From Oceanospirillaceae bacterium (GTDB taxonomy: Bacteria; Pseudomonadota; Gammaproteobacteria; Pseudomonadales; Balneatricaceae): DNA of 6,822 nt. Position 1 is the first letter of the stretch, and each line of letters opens with the position of its first letter. This document shows positions 1-4,756 of this stretch, piece after piece. The notes under the pieces were generated by a model, which searched no databases, had not been told where the DNA came from, and saw nothing but the letters and a program-made list of their open reading frames with translations. The DNA lies in NCBI GenBank assembly GCA_023954795.1, contig JAGSHA010000174.1, positions 1 through 6,822 of the forward strand. Direction: 5' to 3'. The translations under genes were made by a program, and so were the position numbers.

Positions 1-2
1 AG

Positions 3-485
3 AAGTTATGTCTGGAGAGTTTTCAGTCTGGACTCAGCTGGCGAACGATCCTCGCCAAACGTGAAAACTTCCGTGCTGCGTTCAATGGGTTTGATTTTAA
101 CCAGGTCGCTGATTTCACCGAAACTGACGTGGAACGGTTACTCACGGATGCCGGTATTGTGCGCCATCGCGGTAAGATCGAAGCGGTGATTAACAACGCA
201 AAACGGGCACAGGAACTGGTCGAAAAACATGGGTCACTGGCCGCGTATTTTTGGCGTTATGAGCCACAGCCGGATAACTTACCTGAACCTCAGACCGCGT
301 CTACATCCGAAGAATCGGTTGCCTTATCGAAAGCGCTAAAAAAGATGGGGTGGAAGTTTGTTGGTCCAACAACGGTGTTCGCGTTTATGCAGGCGATGGG
401 TTTGATCAATGATCACGCCGTGGGATGTGCCAGCCGAAGCAAAGCCGAGGCGATTCGCAAGCGCTTCAAACGTCCGGGAGCGTGA
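3..485 (+). CDS. tag: DNA-3-methyladenine glycosylase I, C-terminal part (5' end outside window)
   Basis: Tag is a cytoplasmic base-excision repair enzyme that cleaves the N-glycosidic bond of 3-methyladenine in alkylated DNA. The reading frame is open from base 3, so the GTG at 129 is an internal codon and the true start lies upstream of the window. The visible 160 residues begin KLCLESFQSGLSW, which matches the active-site stretch LEGFQAGLSW of E. coli Tag; its Glu and Trp correspond to Glu38 and Trp46. Further on are DVERLLTDAGIVRHRGKIEA and SKALKKMGWKFVGPTT, both family hallmarks. The C-terminal NDHAVGC keeps the His and Cys (E. coli His175 and Cys179) that complete the zinc site; the N-terminal zinc ligands are not in the window. 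The C-terminus is a basic RKRFKRPGA tail. The next gene on this strand starts 143 bases later. Family assignment is firm. Confidence 0.95.
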   Translation, partial: KLCLESFQSGLSWRTILAKRENFRAAFNGFDFNQVADFTETDVERLLTDAGIVRHRGKIEAVINNAKRAQELVEKHGSLAAYFWRYEPQPDNLPEPQTASTSEESVALSKALKKMGWKFVGPTTVFAFMQAMGLINDHAVGCASRSKAEAIRKRFKRPGA

Positions 486-561
486 GCCGACTGTTTGTAG
501 ATGCGTTGAGTAAGGCGTTCGTATCCGACATGCACCATACAAAACTGCAATATTTTACAAT

Positions 562-573
562 GCAGGGTCCTGC
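562..573. repeat. short inverted repeat upstream of threonine aldolase
   Basis: GCAGG-GT-CCTGC is a near-perfect 12-base palindrome about 55 bases before the aldolase start. It has no T-tract, so it is not an intrinsic terminator for tag. It sits just after TACAAT (556-561), a plausible -10 hexamer with no good -35 partner. It could be an operator, but it is short enough to occur by chance. Confidence 0.25.
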
Positions 574-597
574 TAATCGTTCATAGTACTTCTGATG

Positions 598-612
598 CTA
601 GGTGATCCCTAG
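598..612. repeat. CTAGG-TGATC-CCTAG inverted repeat beside the aldolase ribosome binding site
   Basis: Five-base arms CTAGG (598-602) and CCTAG (608-612) flank a five-base spacer. The downstream arm ends two bases before the strong ribosome binding site at 614-621. In RNA it would be a small hairpin next to that site; in DNA it could be an operator half-site pair. No function is shown. Confidence 0.25.
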
Positions 613-613
613 T

Positions 614-621
614 GGAGGAGG
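614..621 (+). promoter_or_regulatory. strong Shine-Dalgarno site that decides the TTG start of threonine aldolase
   Basis: GGAGGAGG at 614-621 is close to an ideal anti-16S complement. It is followed by a seven-base spacer and TTG at 629. The alternative in-frame GTG at 602 lies upstream of this site, has no site of its own, and would encode IPSGGGIA, that is, the ribosome binding site translated. TTG at 629 is therefore preferred. Confidence 0.75.
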
Positions 622-628
622 AATAGCT

Positions 629-1696
629 TTGAATACCAACAACTTATCTGTAACAGCCCAGCCGACCATCGGTTTTACCAGCGATAATATTGCAGGCACT
701 TCGCCGCAGGTGCTTGAAGCACTTGCGCGATGCAATGTCGGGCAGGAATCACCCTACGGCAACGACGAATACACCCAGAATGTAGAGCGTATGCTCTGTG
801 AAATCTTTGAGACAGATGTGAGTGTGTTTCTGGTGCCGACAGGCTCTGCGGCCAATGCGCTGTGTCTGAGCGTACTGTCTCCACCGTGGGGATCGATATT
901 GTGTCACCCGGAAAGCCATATCAATAATGATGAGTGTGGTGCGCCGGAGTTCTTTACCAATGGCGCGAAGCTGGTGTCGGTTGAGGGTGATAACGCCAAG
1001 ATTGATCCCGTACAGTTACAGGCTAAGATTCGCAACAAAGTGGGTGACGTGCATTCGGTGCAGCCATCTGTCGTCAGTATTACGCAAGCAACAGAAACTG
1101 GCAGTATCTATTCAGTTGCGGAAATCGAAGCGATTGGCGCGATCTGTCGAGATGCGGGTGTTCGTCTGCATATGGACGGTGCGCGTTTTGCTAACGCGCT
1201 GGTGGCACTGGATTGTTCTCCCGCTGAGATGACCTGGAAAGCCGGTGTGGAAGCTCTGTCGTTTGGTGCCACGAAGAATGGTGTACTGGCGGCGGAAGCG
1301 ATCGTTCTGTTTGATAAAAGTCTTGCTACTGAGATGGGGTACCGCCGTAAACGTGGTGGTCATCTGTGTTCCAAAATGCGTTTCCTATCCGCCCAGATTG
1401 ATGCCTACCTGCGCGACGATCTGTGGTTGAAGAATGCACGTCACGCGAATGATATGGCGGCGCGTTTGTCCGAGGGCTTATCTGCGATTGAAGGGATCGA
1501 GCTTGCGGGTCAGATCGAGTCTAATATTATCTTCTGTCAGTTGCCGCAGGCGGTGATTGATAACCTGACTTCCCAGGGGTTCCGTTTCTACCATGATCGC
1601 TGGGGGCCGGGTGTGGTTCGGTTGGTGACAATGTTCTCCACCCAGCCTGAAGAGGTCGATCGTTTCGTCTCGGCTACCAAACAATTATTGTCATAA
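629..1696 (+). CDS. ltaE: low-specificity L-threonine aldolase (PLP-dependent)
   Basis: This cytoplasmic enzyme cleaves L-threonine or L-allo-threonine to glycine and acetaldehyde, feeding the glycine and one-carbon pools; many members also act on other beta-hydroxy amino acids. From the TTG start it is 355 residues, close to the roughly 345 of Pseudomonas LtaE. TSDNIAGTSPQVLEAL opens the fold at about residues 17-32. GSAAN (72-76) is the PLP phosphate-binding loop. The SHINNDECGAPEFF stretch resembles the Pseudomonas enzyme; its His97 probably stacks on the cofactor ring. HMDGAR (181-186) supplies Asp183 for the pyridine nitrogen. SFGATKNG (211-218) supplies Lys216, the Schiff-base lysine. 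SKMRFLSAQ (248-256) is also a family motif. The key residues recognised are all present, so the enzyme should be active. An AraC regulator follows on the same strand 107 bases later, behind a terminator. Serine hydroxymethyltransferase and beta-eliminating lyases share the fold but not these motifs. Confidence 0.93.
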   Translation: MNTNNLSVTAQPTIGFTSDNIAGTSPQVLEALARCNVGQESPYGNDEYTQNVERMLCEIFETDVSVFLVPTGSAANALCLSVLSPPWGSILCHPESHINNDECGAPEFFTNGAKLVSVEGDNAKIDPVQLQAKIRNKVGDVHSVQPSVVSITQATETGSIYSVAEIEAIGAICRDAGVRLHMDGARFANALVALDCSPAEMTWKAGVEALSFGATKNGVLAAEAIVLFDKSLATEMGYRRKRGGHLCSKMRFLSAQIDAYLRDDLWLKNARHANDMAARLSEGLSAIEGIELAGQIESNIIFCQLPQAVIDNLTSQGFRFYHDRWGPGVVRLVTMFSTQPEEVDRFVSATKQLLS

Positions 1697-1705
1697 CGCT
1701 TTTCG

Positions 1706-1744
1706 CTGCTGCTATCTGACCACCCCGGGTGGCAGCAGGTTTTT
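1706..1744 (+). terminator. Rho-independent terminator after threonine aldolase
   Basis: An upper stem CCACC (1720-1724) and GGTGG (1728-1732) encloses CCG. It extends, across a bulge on the 5' side (1712-1719), into CTGCTG (1706-1711) paired with CAGCAG (1733-1738). G then five T (1740-1744) follows. It starts about ten bases after the aldolase stop, as expected of an intrinsic terminator. The bulge makes it imperfect. Confidence 0.6.
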
Positions 1745-1752
1745 GATATAAT
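1744..1752 (+). promoter_or_regulatory. extended -10 promoter for the AraC-family gene
   Basis: TGATATAAT matches the extended -10 form TGNTATAAT exactly, with the hexamer TATAAT at 1747-1752. No good -35 lies 17 bases upstream, because that stretch is the terminator stem; an extended -10 can dispense with one. Transcription would start near 1759, about 45 bases before the AraC start. This implies the regulator is transcribed independently of the aldolase. Confidence 0.5.
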
Positions 1753-1803
1753 TAGCGATTGTAGATTCATGCTTTCCCGATTGATCAAGCTTATGAGGAC
1801 TTC

Positions 1804-2613
1804 ATGAAGGATCATGTAGAGTATCATCGCAATTCTGATACGCCTGATCTGGTTTTGAGTGAAGGCCTTTACTCGGAATACAGATTCGAACCCCATTATC
1901 ATATCGATTATCACATCGGTCTGGTGGTTGAGGGTGTCCAAAAACAGCGTTTTCAAGGCAGCTCGGTATTGCTGGGGCTCGGACGTATCTCAATTATGCC
2001 ACCCGGAGAGATCCACGATGGTATTGGCCATGAACAAAACGCTTACCGCTTAAAAACCTTCCGCATTTCCCCAGATCTTATTTCGGACTATTTTTCCGAA
2101 ATTTATGACACCCATCGCGATCCCTTTTTTGGCGGGGCGATGATGGAAAATCCCTATATCGCTAATCGTTTGTTGCAGCTGTTTTCGGCTATTCAGGGCG
2201 GGGATTCGATCTCAACACTCGCGGTCGAAGAGTCTTGGTTTAAGTTACTGGAGCCGTTGCTCTCTGACCTGTGTGTGCTTTCACCTCACGAGAACAAAGG
2301 CACATTAGCGGCCAAACATTGGGAGTGGGTGCGGGAATATTGTCACGCGAATCTGGGCGATAAGATCGTACTCGATCAGCTGGCGACACTGTGTGAGTTA
2401 AGCCGTTATCAGTTTTTGAGACGTTTCGAACGTACCACCGGTGTGACCCCTCATGCGTGGCTGACACGTCTGCGCCTTGAGCATGCCTGCCGACTGATGC
2501 GCCATACTGACAATAGTATTGCGCAAGTAGCCAGCGAGGTTGGATTCTACGATCAAAGTCACTTCAATCGAGCCTTCCGACAGGCTTATGGCGTTCCGCC
2601 GTCTAAATACTGA
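1804..2613 (+). CDS. AraC-family transcriptional regulator
   Basis: This is a 269-residue cytoplasmic DNA-binding regulator in two parts. Residues about 15-100 form an AraC-type cupin sensor: a His-rich strand FEPHYHIDYHIGLVVEG (28-44), then ISIMPPGEIHDG (62-73), the usual Pro-Gly turn of the ligand pocket. Residues about 170-269 form the AraC/XylS DNA-binding domain. Its first helix-turn-helix is around 188-209 (LDQLATLCELSRYQFLRRFE) and the second around 238-260 (IAQVASEVGFYDQSHFNRAF), ending in the conserved YGVPPSKY. GAGGA at 1795-1799 lies four bases before ATG 1804, which is short but usable. It follows threonine aldolase on the same strand and has its own extended -10. Regulation of the aldolase, or of an amino-acid exporter elsewhere, is inference from context; regulators of this type are often found beside LysE-type exporters, but none is visible here. 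The ligand is unknown. Confidence 0.92.
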   Translation: MKDHVEYHRNSDTPDLVLSEGLYSEYRFEPHYHIDYHIGLVVEGVQKQRFQGSSVLLGLGRISIMPPGEIHDGIGHEQNAYRLKTFRISPDLISDYFSEIYDTHRDPFFGGAMMENPYIANRLLQLFSAIQGGDSISTLAVEESWFKLLEPLLSDLCVLSPHENKGTLAAKHWEWVREYCHANLGDKIVLDQLATLCELSRYQFLRRFERTTGVTPHAWLTRLRLEHACRLMRHTDNSIAQVASEVGFYDQSHFNRAFRQAYGVPPSKY

Positions 2614-2626
2614 TCCTTTTCTCTAT

Positions 2627-2662
2627 AAAAAGCGGGCATCCGCATGGATTAGAAAGATGCCC
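2627..2662 (-). terminator. hairpin after the AraC gene, with its U-tract on the minus strand
   Basis: GGGCATC (2634-2640) pairs perfectly with GATGCCC (2656-2662) around a 15-base loop. On the plus strand the stem is followed by five A, not T. On the minus strand it is followed by GC and then five T (complement of 2631-2627), so as an intrinsic terminator it works for leftward transcription. It starts 20 bases after the AraC stop and may also mark that gene's 3' end, but no leftward gene immediately behind it is recognised. Confidence 0.45.
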
Positions 2663-2722
2663 AAAAAGGGTTCTGTCCGTTTTAAGAGAGGGCGTAAGTT
2701 GCTTAGCGCAAGTTAATGCGCC

Positions 2723-3094
2723 TTGCCTCTGAGTTTGCTTGATAAACCACTCACACTGGGAGAGGCTGCTGCACGGCCTCAAATGGAGACCTCCCCGTTT
2801 CGTGCCAACCTGCGCTGTTCTCATGATGAATGGTTTGCGTTGCAGGGCTTGAAGCGAAACATCGTGATGCCTGTCCCCGGTTTTTCTGCTGCGCCAGATC
2901 TTATTGTAGCCACGGATATGATCGCTTTTTATCCGTCTCGGTTGTTGCCGAATGAGAAAGTTGTGCCCTTGAATCTGGATACGAAGCCGCCAAAGTTTGA
3001 GGTGATCGCTGTCTGGCATAGCCGCTCCAATCACAACCCCATTCATATGTGGATTGTGATGCAGTTGAGAAGTTTGTTTATGTCTGCGGCTTAA
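2723..3094 (+). pseudogene. LysR-type regulator remnant: C-terminal part of the effector domain only
   Basis: This 123-codon frame matches the last third of a LysR substrate-binding domain. LDKPLTLGEAAARP (6-19) corresponds to the family's 'HPL...LTLEDYLA.PH' stretch. GLKRNIVMPVPGFSAAPDLI (42-61) matches the 'GL.R.I...VP.F.AAP.LV' core strand, ATDMIAFYPSRLL matches 'TDLIA.LPRRLA', and PPKFEVIAVWHSRSNHNPIHMWI matches the C-terminal 'PPFEV.L.WH.R...DPAH.WLR' signature. A complete LysR protein is about 300 residues with an N-terminal winged helix-turn-helix. None of that is found upstream: the same frame is closed by TAA at 2714 and the other two plus frames show nothing LysR-like between the AraC gene and here. 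The TTG at 2723 has no convincing ribosome binding site. I read it as a decayed or deletion-truncated gene. A small expressed domain cannot be excluded. Confidence 0.8.
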
Positions 3095-3326
3095 CGCGGA
3101 TTTGTTCAGGCTGGATAAAGTATCAGTCCGTACAATGCATTCCCGGCCCGAGAGAACGTTCGTGATAAGCCTGAAAACATCGGTTTATGCCGCTCGCCGG
3201 AATTAGGAATTTTTCCTATTCACATATGAGGCTGTATTAACTACATTTTTAGACAGTCCTAGGGTTTATGGCTGATGGTGAACAGAGTAATAGTTGCTCT
3301 AATCGCCATGTGGTCTACGCTTTTGT

Positions 3327-3383
3327 TATTGGTTTATCTCGCATATGCAGAAATTTGGGTGCGAGGGATCGATTGTTCCAATA
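3327..3383 (+). promoter_or_regulatory. nested stem-loop in the csp leader
   Basis: The outer arms TATTGG (3327-3332) and CCAATA (3378-3383) pair over six bases. The inner arms CTCGCA (3338-3343) and TGCGAG (3360-3365) pair over another six, with a 16-base loop. The two tiers are nested without conflict, which is less likely by chance than either alone. It lies about 120 bases before the csp start and has no T-tract, so a folded leader element is more likely than a terminator. Confidence 0.35.
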
Positions 3384-3464
3384 GCAGGATTAGTTTGTAG
3401 TACCGCTTCGCAGTAGCAAAAAGGAACGTATGAGGCTTACTACTCAAATTTGCGTCGTGCAAAC

Positions 3465-3478
3465 CGGCAAAGGAGCCG
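3465..3478 (+). promoter_or_regulatory. GC hairpin presenting a Shine-Dalgarno core in its loop
   Basis: CGGC (3465-3468) pairs with GCCG (3475-3478), leaving AAAGGA as the six-base loop. The site AAAGGAG is spaced six bases from ATG 3482, not from the csp start. The stem is only four pairs, so it could open easily. Confidence 0.3.
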
Positions 3479-3481
3479 AAT

Positions 3482-3523
3482 ATGCGCGTAGGGAGTTATG
3501 GAAATGCATACTGGCACAGTTAA
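3482..3523 (+). CDS. possible 13-codon leader peptide overlapping the csp start out of frame
   Basis: ATG at 3482 follows AAAGGAG with ideal six-base spacing, a better initiation signal than the one serving the csp gene. The frame encodes MRVGSYGNAYWHS and stops at TAA 3521-3523, 18 bases inside csp in a different frame. Translation through the csp start could open or block it. No homologue is recognised and the frame is too short to judge by coding statistics, so it may be fortuitous. Confidence 0.3.
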   Translation: MRVGSYGNAYWHS

Positions 3524-3710
3524 ATGGTTCAACAACGCTAAAGGTTTTGGTTTTATTGTTTCACCTGAGTATAAGGAAGATCTGTTTGCGCACTATTCGC
3601 GCATTGTGGCAGACGGTTATAAGAGCTTGAAAGCGGGGCAGTCTGTTGAGTTTGATACGCAGCCGGGTGATAAAGGAACACATGCAATTAACATAAAAAC
3701 AATTGAGTAG
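3504..3710 (+). CDS. CspD-like cold-shock domain protein
   Basis: This is a small single-stranded nucleic-acid-binding protein made of one cold-shock (OB-fold) domain; from ATG 3504 it has 68 residues. GTVKWFNNAKGFGFI (4-18) contains the RNP1 motif KGFGFI. EDLFAHYSRI (25-34) contains RNP2; the Ala-His-Tyr form rather than Val-His is typical of CspD, as are DGYKSLKAGQSVEFD (37-51) and GDKGTHA (55-61). E. coli CspD is a stationary-phase inhibitor of DNA replication; whether this protein does the same is inference. Two starts are possible. ATG 3498 is only two bases from GGGAG (3491-3495), whereas ATG 3504 is eight bases away and gives the usual N-terminus, so 3504 is preferred. A bidirectional terminator follows 64 bases after the stop. 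The long upstream leader suggests post-transcriptional control. Confidence 0.93.
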   Translation: MHTGTVKWFNNAKGFGFIVSPEYKEDLFAHYSRIVADGYKSLKAGQSVEFDTQPGDKGTHAINIKTIE

Positions 3711-3774
3711 GACGGTTGGAAATACGATTCCCGGTTGATTTACCCACGCGCTAAAAAGATCGAAGTCAGATACG

Positions 3775-3802
3775 AAAAAGCCACCCGATGAGGTGGCTTT
3801 TT
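3775..3802. terminator. bidirectional intrinsic terminator between convergent csp and UPF0325 genes
   Basis: AAAAAGCCACC (3775-3785) and GGTGGCTTTTT (3792-3802) are perfect complements around the six-base loop CGATGA. The GC stem has an A-tract on one side and a T-tract on the other, so it works in both directions. It serves csp (stop at 3710, plus) and UPF0325 (stop at 3831, minus), which converge on it. Confidence 0.95.
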
Positions 3803-3830
3803 ACTGTATGGGGCGGTGCAGAGTGCCTGC

Positions 3831-4226
3831 TTATTCCATCTCTTTAATCTGACGACGGATATCATCCATCTTAGCGGTCATCACTTTTTCAAGGTGATCC
3901 AGATCGGACAGGAACTTCGCCTTCGGATCCACCGGATCAACTTCTTTACGACGTGCATCCAGTTTTTTCAGTTCTTCCAGTGCGGCCACCAGCTGCGGAC
4001 TGATCTTATCCATCTGCTCAAACGCTTTAGCGTTACGAACTTCCAGTGGAATACCGCGACGACCACGAATGAAGGAGAACTTCTTGCTGCGAGACAGAAG
4101 GGAGCCTTTAGGTCGCTTGTAGTAGATCTTCAGCACATCGGTATCACCCTGATGGCGAACAGTGTACTTATCGATGCTGTCGACAGATTTAACGCCCATT
4201 TTTTCCAGGGTTGGGTAATCAGACAT
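3831..4226 (-). CDS. UPF0325 / DUF3461 family protein (YaeH-like)
   Basis: This is a 131-residue soluble protein of unknown function, similar to E. coli YaeH (128 residues). Recognisable positions are IDKYTVRHQGDTDVLKIYY (18-36; YaeH 'IDRYSLRQEANNDILKIYF'), KGSLLSRSKKFSF (40-52), KISPQLVAALEEL (74-86; YaeH 'EISPNLRYIIDEL') and FLSDLDHLEKVMTAKMDDI (105-123; YaeH 'ILDDLRHLESVVTNKISEI'). The C-terminal third is charged and helical and could form a coiled coil. There is no signal peptide or membrane segment. The ATG at 4226 is preferred because MSDYPTLEKMG resembles family N-termini. An in-frame GTG at 4253 would add nine residues but has no better ribosome binding site. It converges with csp across a shared terminator, and its upstream region carries a long hairpin at 4296-4345. 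Confidence 0.9.
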   Translation of the reverse strand: MSDYPTLEKMGVKSVDSIDKYTVRHQGDTDVLKIYYKRPKGSLLSRSKKFSFIRGRRGIPLEVRNAKAFEQMDKISPQLVAALEELKKLDARRKEVDPVDPKAKFLSDLDHLEKVMTAKMDDIRRQIKEME

Positions 4227-4295
4227 GATTTGCTTATTCTCAATCAGTTGCACTTCATCTCAGAAGCACAGGGCTCAAAAAATAGGTATTGCTGG

Positions 4296-4345
4296 CTTCT
4301 TCTGCCTTCAGTGATGAGGGGGAGTCCCCTGAAGTATAGAAGAAG
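4296..4345. promoter_or_regulatory. long imperfect hairpin upstream of the UPF0325 gene
   Basis: CTTCTTCT (4296-4303) pairs with AGAAGAAG (4338-4345). After a small internal loop (GCC/GTAT), TTCA (4307-4310) pairs with TGAA (4330-4333). After a 5'-side bulge, a GGGG run (within 4318-4322) pairs with CCCC (4326-4329) at the apex. That is 16 pairs in 50 bases, starting 70 bases before the UPF0325 ATG. No adjacent T-tract follows on either strand, so a terminator is unlikely. A leader structure or a protein-binding site is possible. Confidence 0.45.
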
Positions 4346-4558
4346 TATTGTTCGGGCCGCAGCACTCACTACGACCTGATGGCATTTTGGAGCTGAGAAT
4401 GTCAGTTCAGTAATGCCTGGTTATTATTATTTGAGCTGAGACAGTTGACCTGTTTCAGGGATGGGCAAGGCCCTGATTGCTGCTTTCCGGGCGGGTAATC
4501 TCTGTGTGTGGCAGAGAGGCTGGAGGGCAGCTTTCGGCGGCAATACTAGGGGTATACC

Positions 4559-4578
4559 TTAGGGCCAGTTAGGGCCAG
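4559..4578. repeat. tandem 10-base direct repeat
   Basis: TTAGGGCCAG occurs twice in perfect tandem, followed by a further TT. The ten-base period is about one helical turn, so both copies would face the same side of the DNA. It abuts the GGTATACC palindrome at 4551-4558. It may be a pair of protein-binding sites or a simple slippage duplication. Confidence 0.6.
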
Positions 4579-4756
4579 TTGCGCCTAATTGGTGGTGCCA
4601 GATTAACATATTGATATTAAAGGATAAATATATTGTGATGGTGCCAGTTCGGCGGTTTTTTGAGTGGGTTTTTAGGTCCAGATTTCAGCCGGTTGAGGAG
4701 GGCTCAGTGACACCTGATATAGCGTGATCGATCGTATCACTGATCCCTGACAACGT

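Larger units (their letters stand above)
3095..3503 (+). promoter_or_regulatory. non-coding stretch and probable long structured leader of the csp gene
   Basis: There is no recognised protein gene in these 409 bases. Contents from left to right: a TAGGAA-TTT-TTCCTA hairpin (3204-3218); a nested two-tier stem (3327-3383); an imperfect hairpin TACcGC-TTC-GCaGTA (3401-3415); a Shine-Dalgarno-like AAAGGAA (3420-3426) ahead of ATG 3430; and a second, stronger AAAGGAG (3469-3475) ahead of ATG 3482. No promoter with two good hexamers is evident, so the transcription start is unknown. Long structured leaders are known for cspA-type genes, where they respond to temperature. Applying this here is inference. 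Confidence 0.4.
4227..4756. other. 530-base region without a recognised gene, with several hairpins and short repeats
   Basis: No frame here looks like a protein and I recognise no known RNA. It contains the 50-base hairpin at 4296-4345; a direct repeat of GAGCTGAGA (4390-4398 and 4433-4441); hairpin TCAGGG/CCCTGA (4455-4460 with 4471-4476); hairpin TCTCTG/CAGAGA (4499-4504 with 4512-4517); a CTAGG/CCtTAG hairpin around GGTATACC (4546-4562); a tandem 10-base repeat (4559-4578); the 9-base direct repeat TGGTGCCAG (4593-4601 and 4639-4647) flanking an AT-rich stretch; a weak GCC-GGC stem before six T (4643-4661); and TCAGTGA/TCACTGA (4704-4710 with 4737-4743). It must hold the promoter of the UPF0325 gene and the 3' end of the GST transcript. 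A small RNA is possible but not shown. Confidence 0.5.

Noticed and set aside
494..530. Resemblance to enterobacterial REP/BIME-like repeats (GTAG ... AAGGCGTTC ... ATCCGACA)
   Set aside because: The match is from memory and partial, the stretch does not fold into the usual REP hairpin, and there is no second copy in the window.
1883..1894. tRNA T-loop-like sequence on the minus strand (GGGGTTCGAATC)
   Set aside because: It lies inside the AraC sensor domain, where it encodes RFEPH in frame. No acceptor stem, anticodon arm or D arm can be found around it.
2603..3046. 147-codon minus-strand frame opposite the LysR remnant
   Set aside because: The plus strand carries clear LysR motifs, whereas this translation resembles no family and is rich in Arg, Gln and His, as expected of a reverse-strand shadow.
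3105..3175. 8-base inverted repeat TTCAGGCT / AGCCTGAA with a 55-base gap
   Set aside because: The arms are far apart, with no supporting inner stem and no T-tract. It is compatible with chance in a stretch of this length.
3430..3630. 66-codon frame starting behind AAAGGAA and overlapping csp
   Set aside because: Most of it is csp read in another frame, and its product shows no family features. The site is kept only as part of the leader description.
3816..4379. 187-codon plus-strand frame opposite UPF0325
   Set aside because: It is antisense to a recognised conserved protein and encodes a low-complexity hydrophobic/His-rich sequence. It is a shadow of the minus-strand gene.
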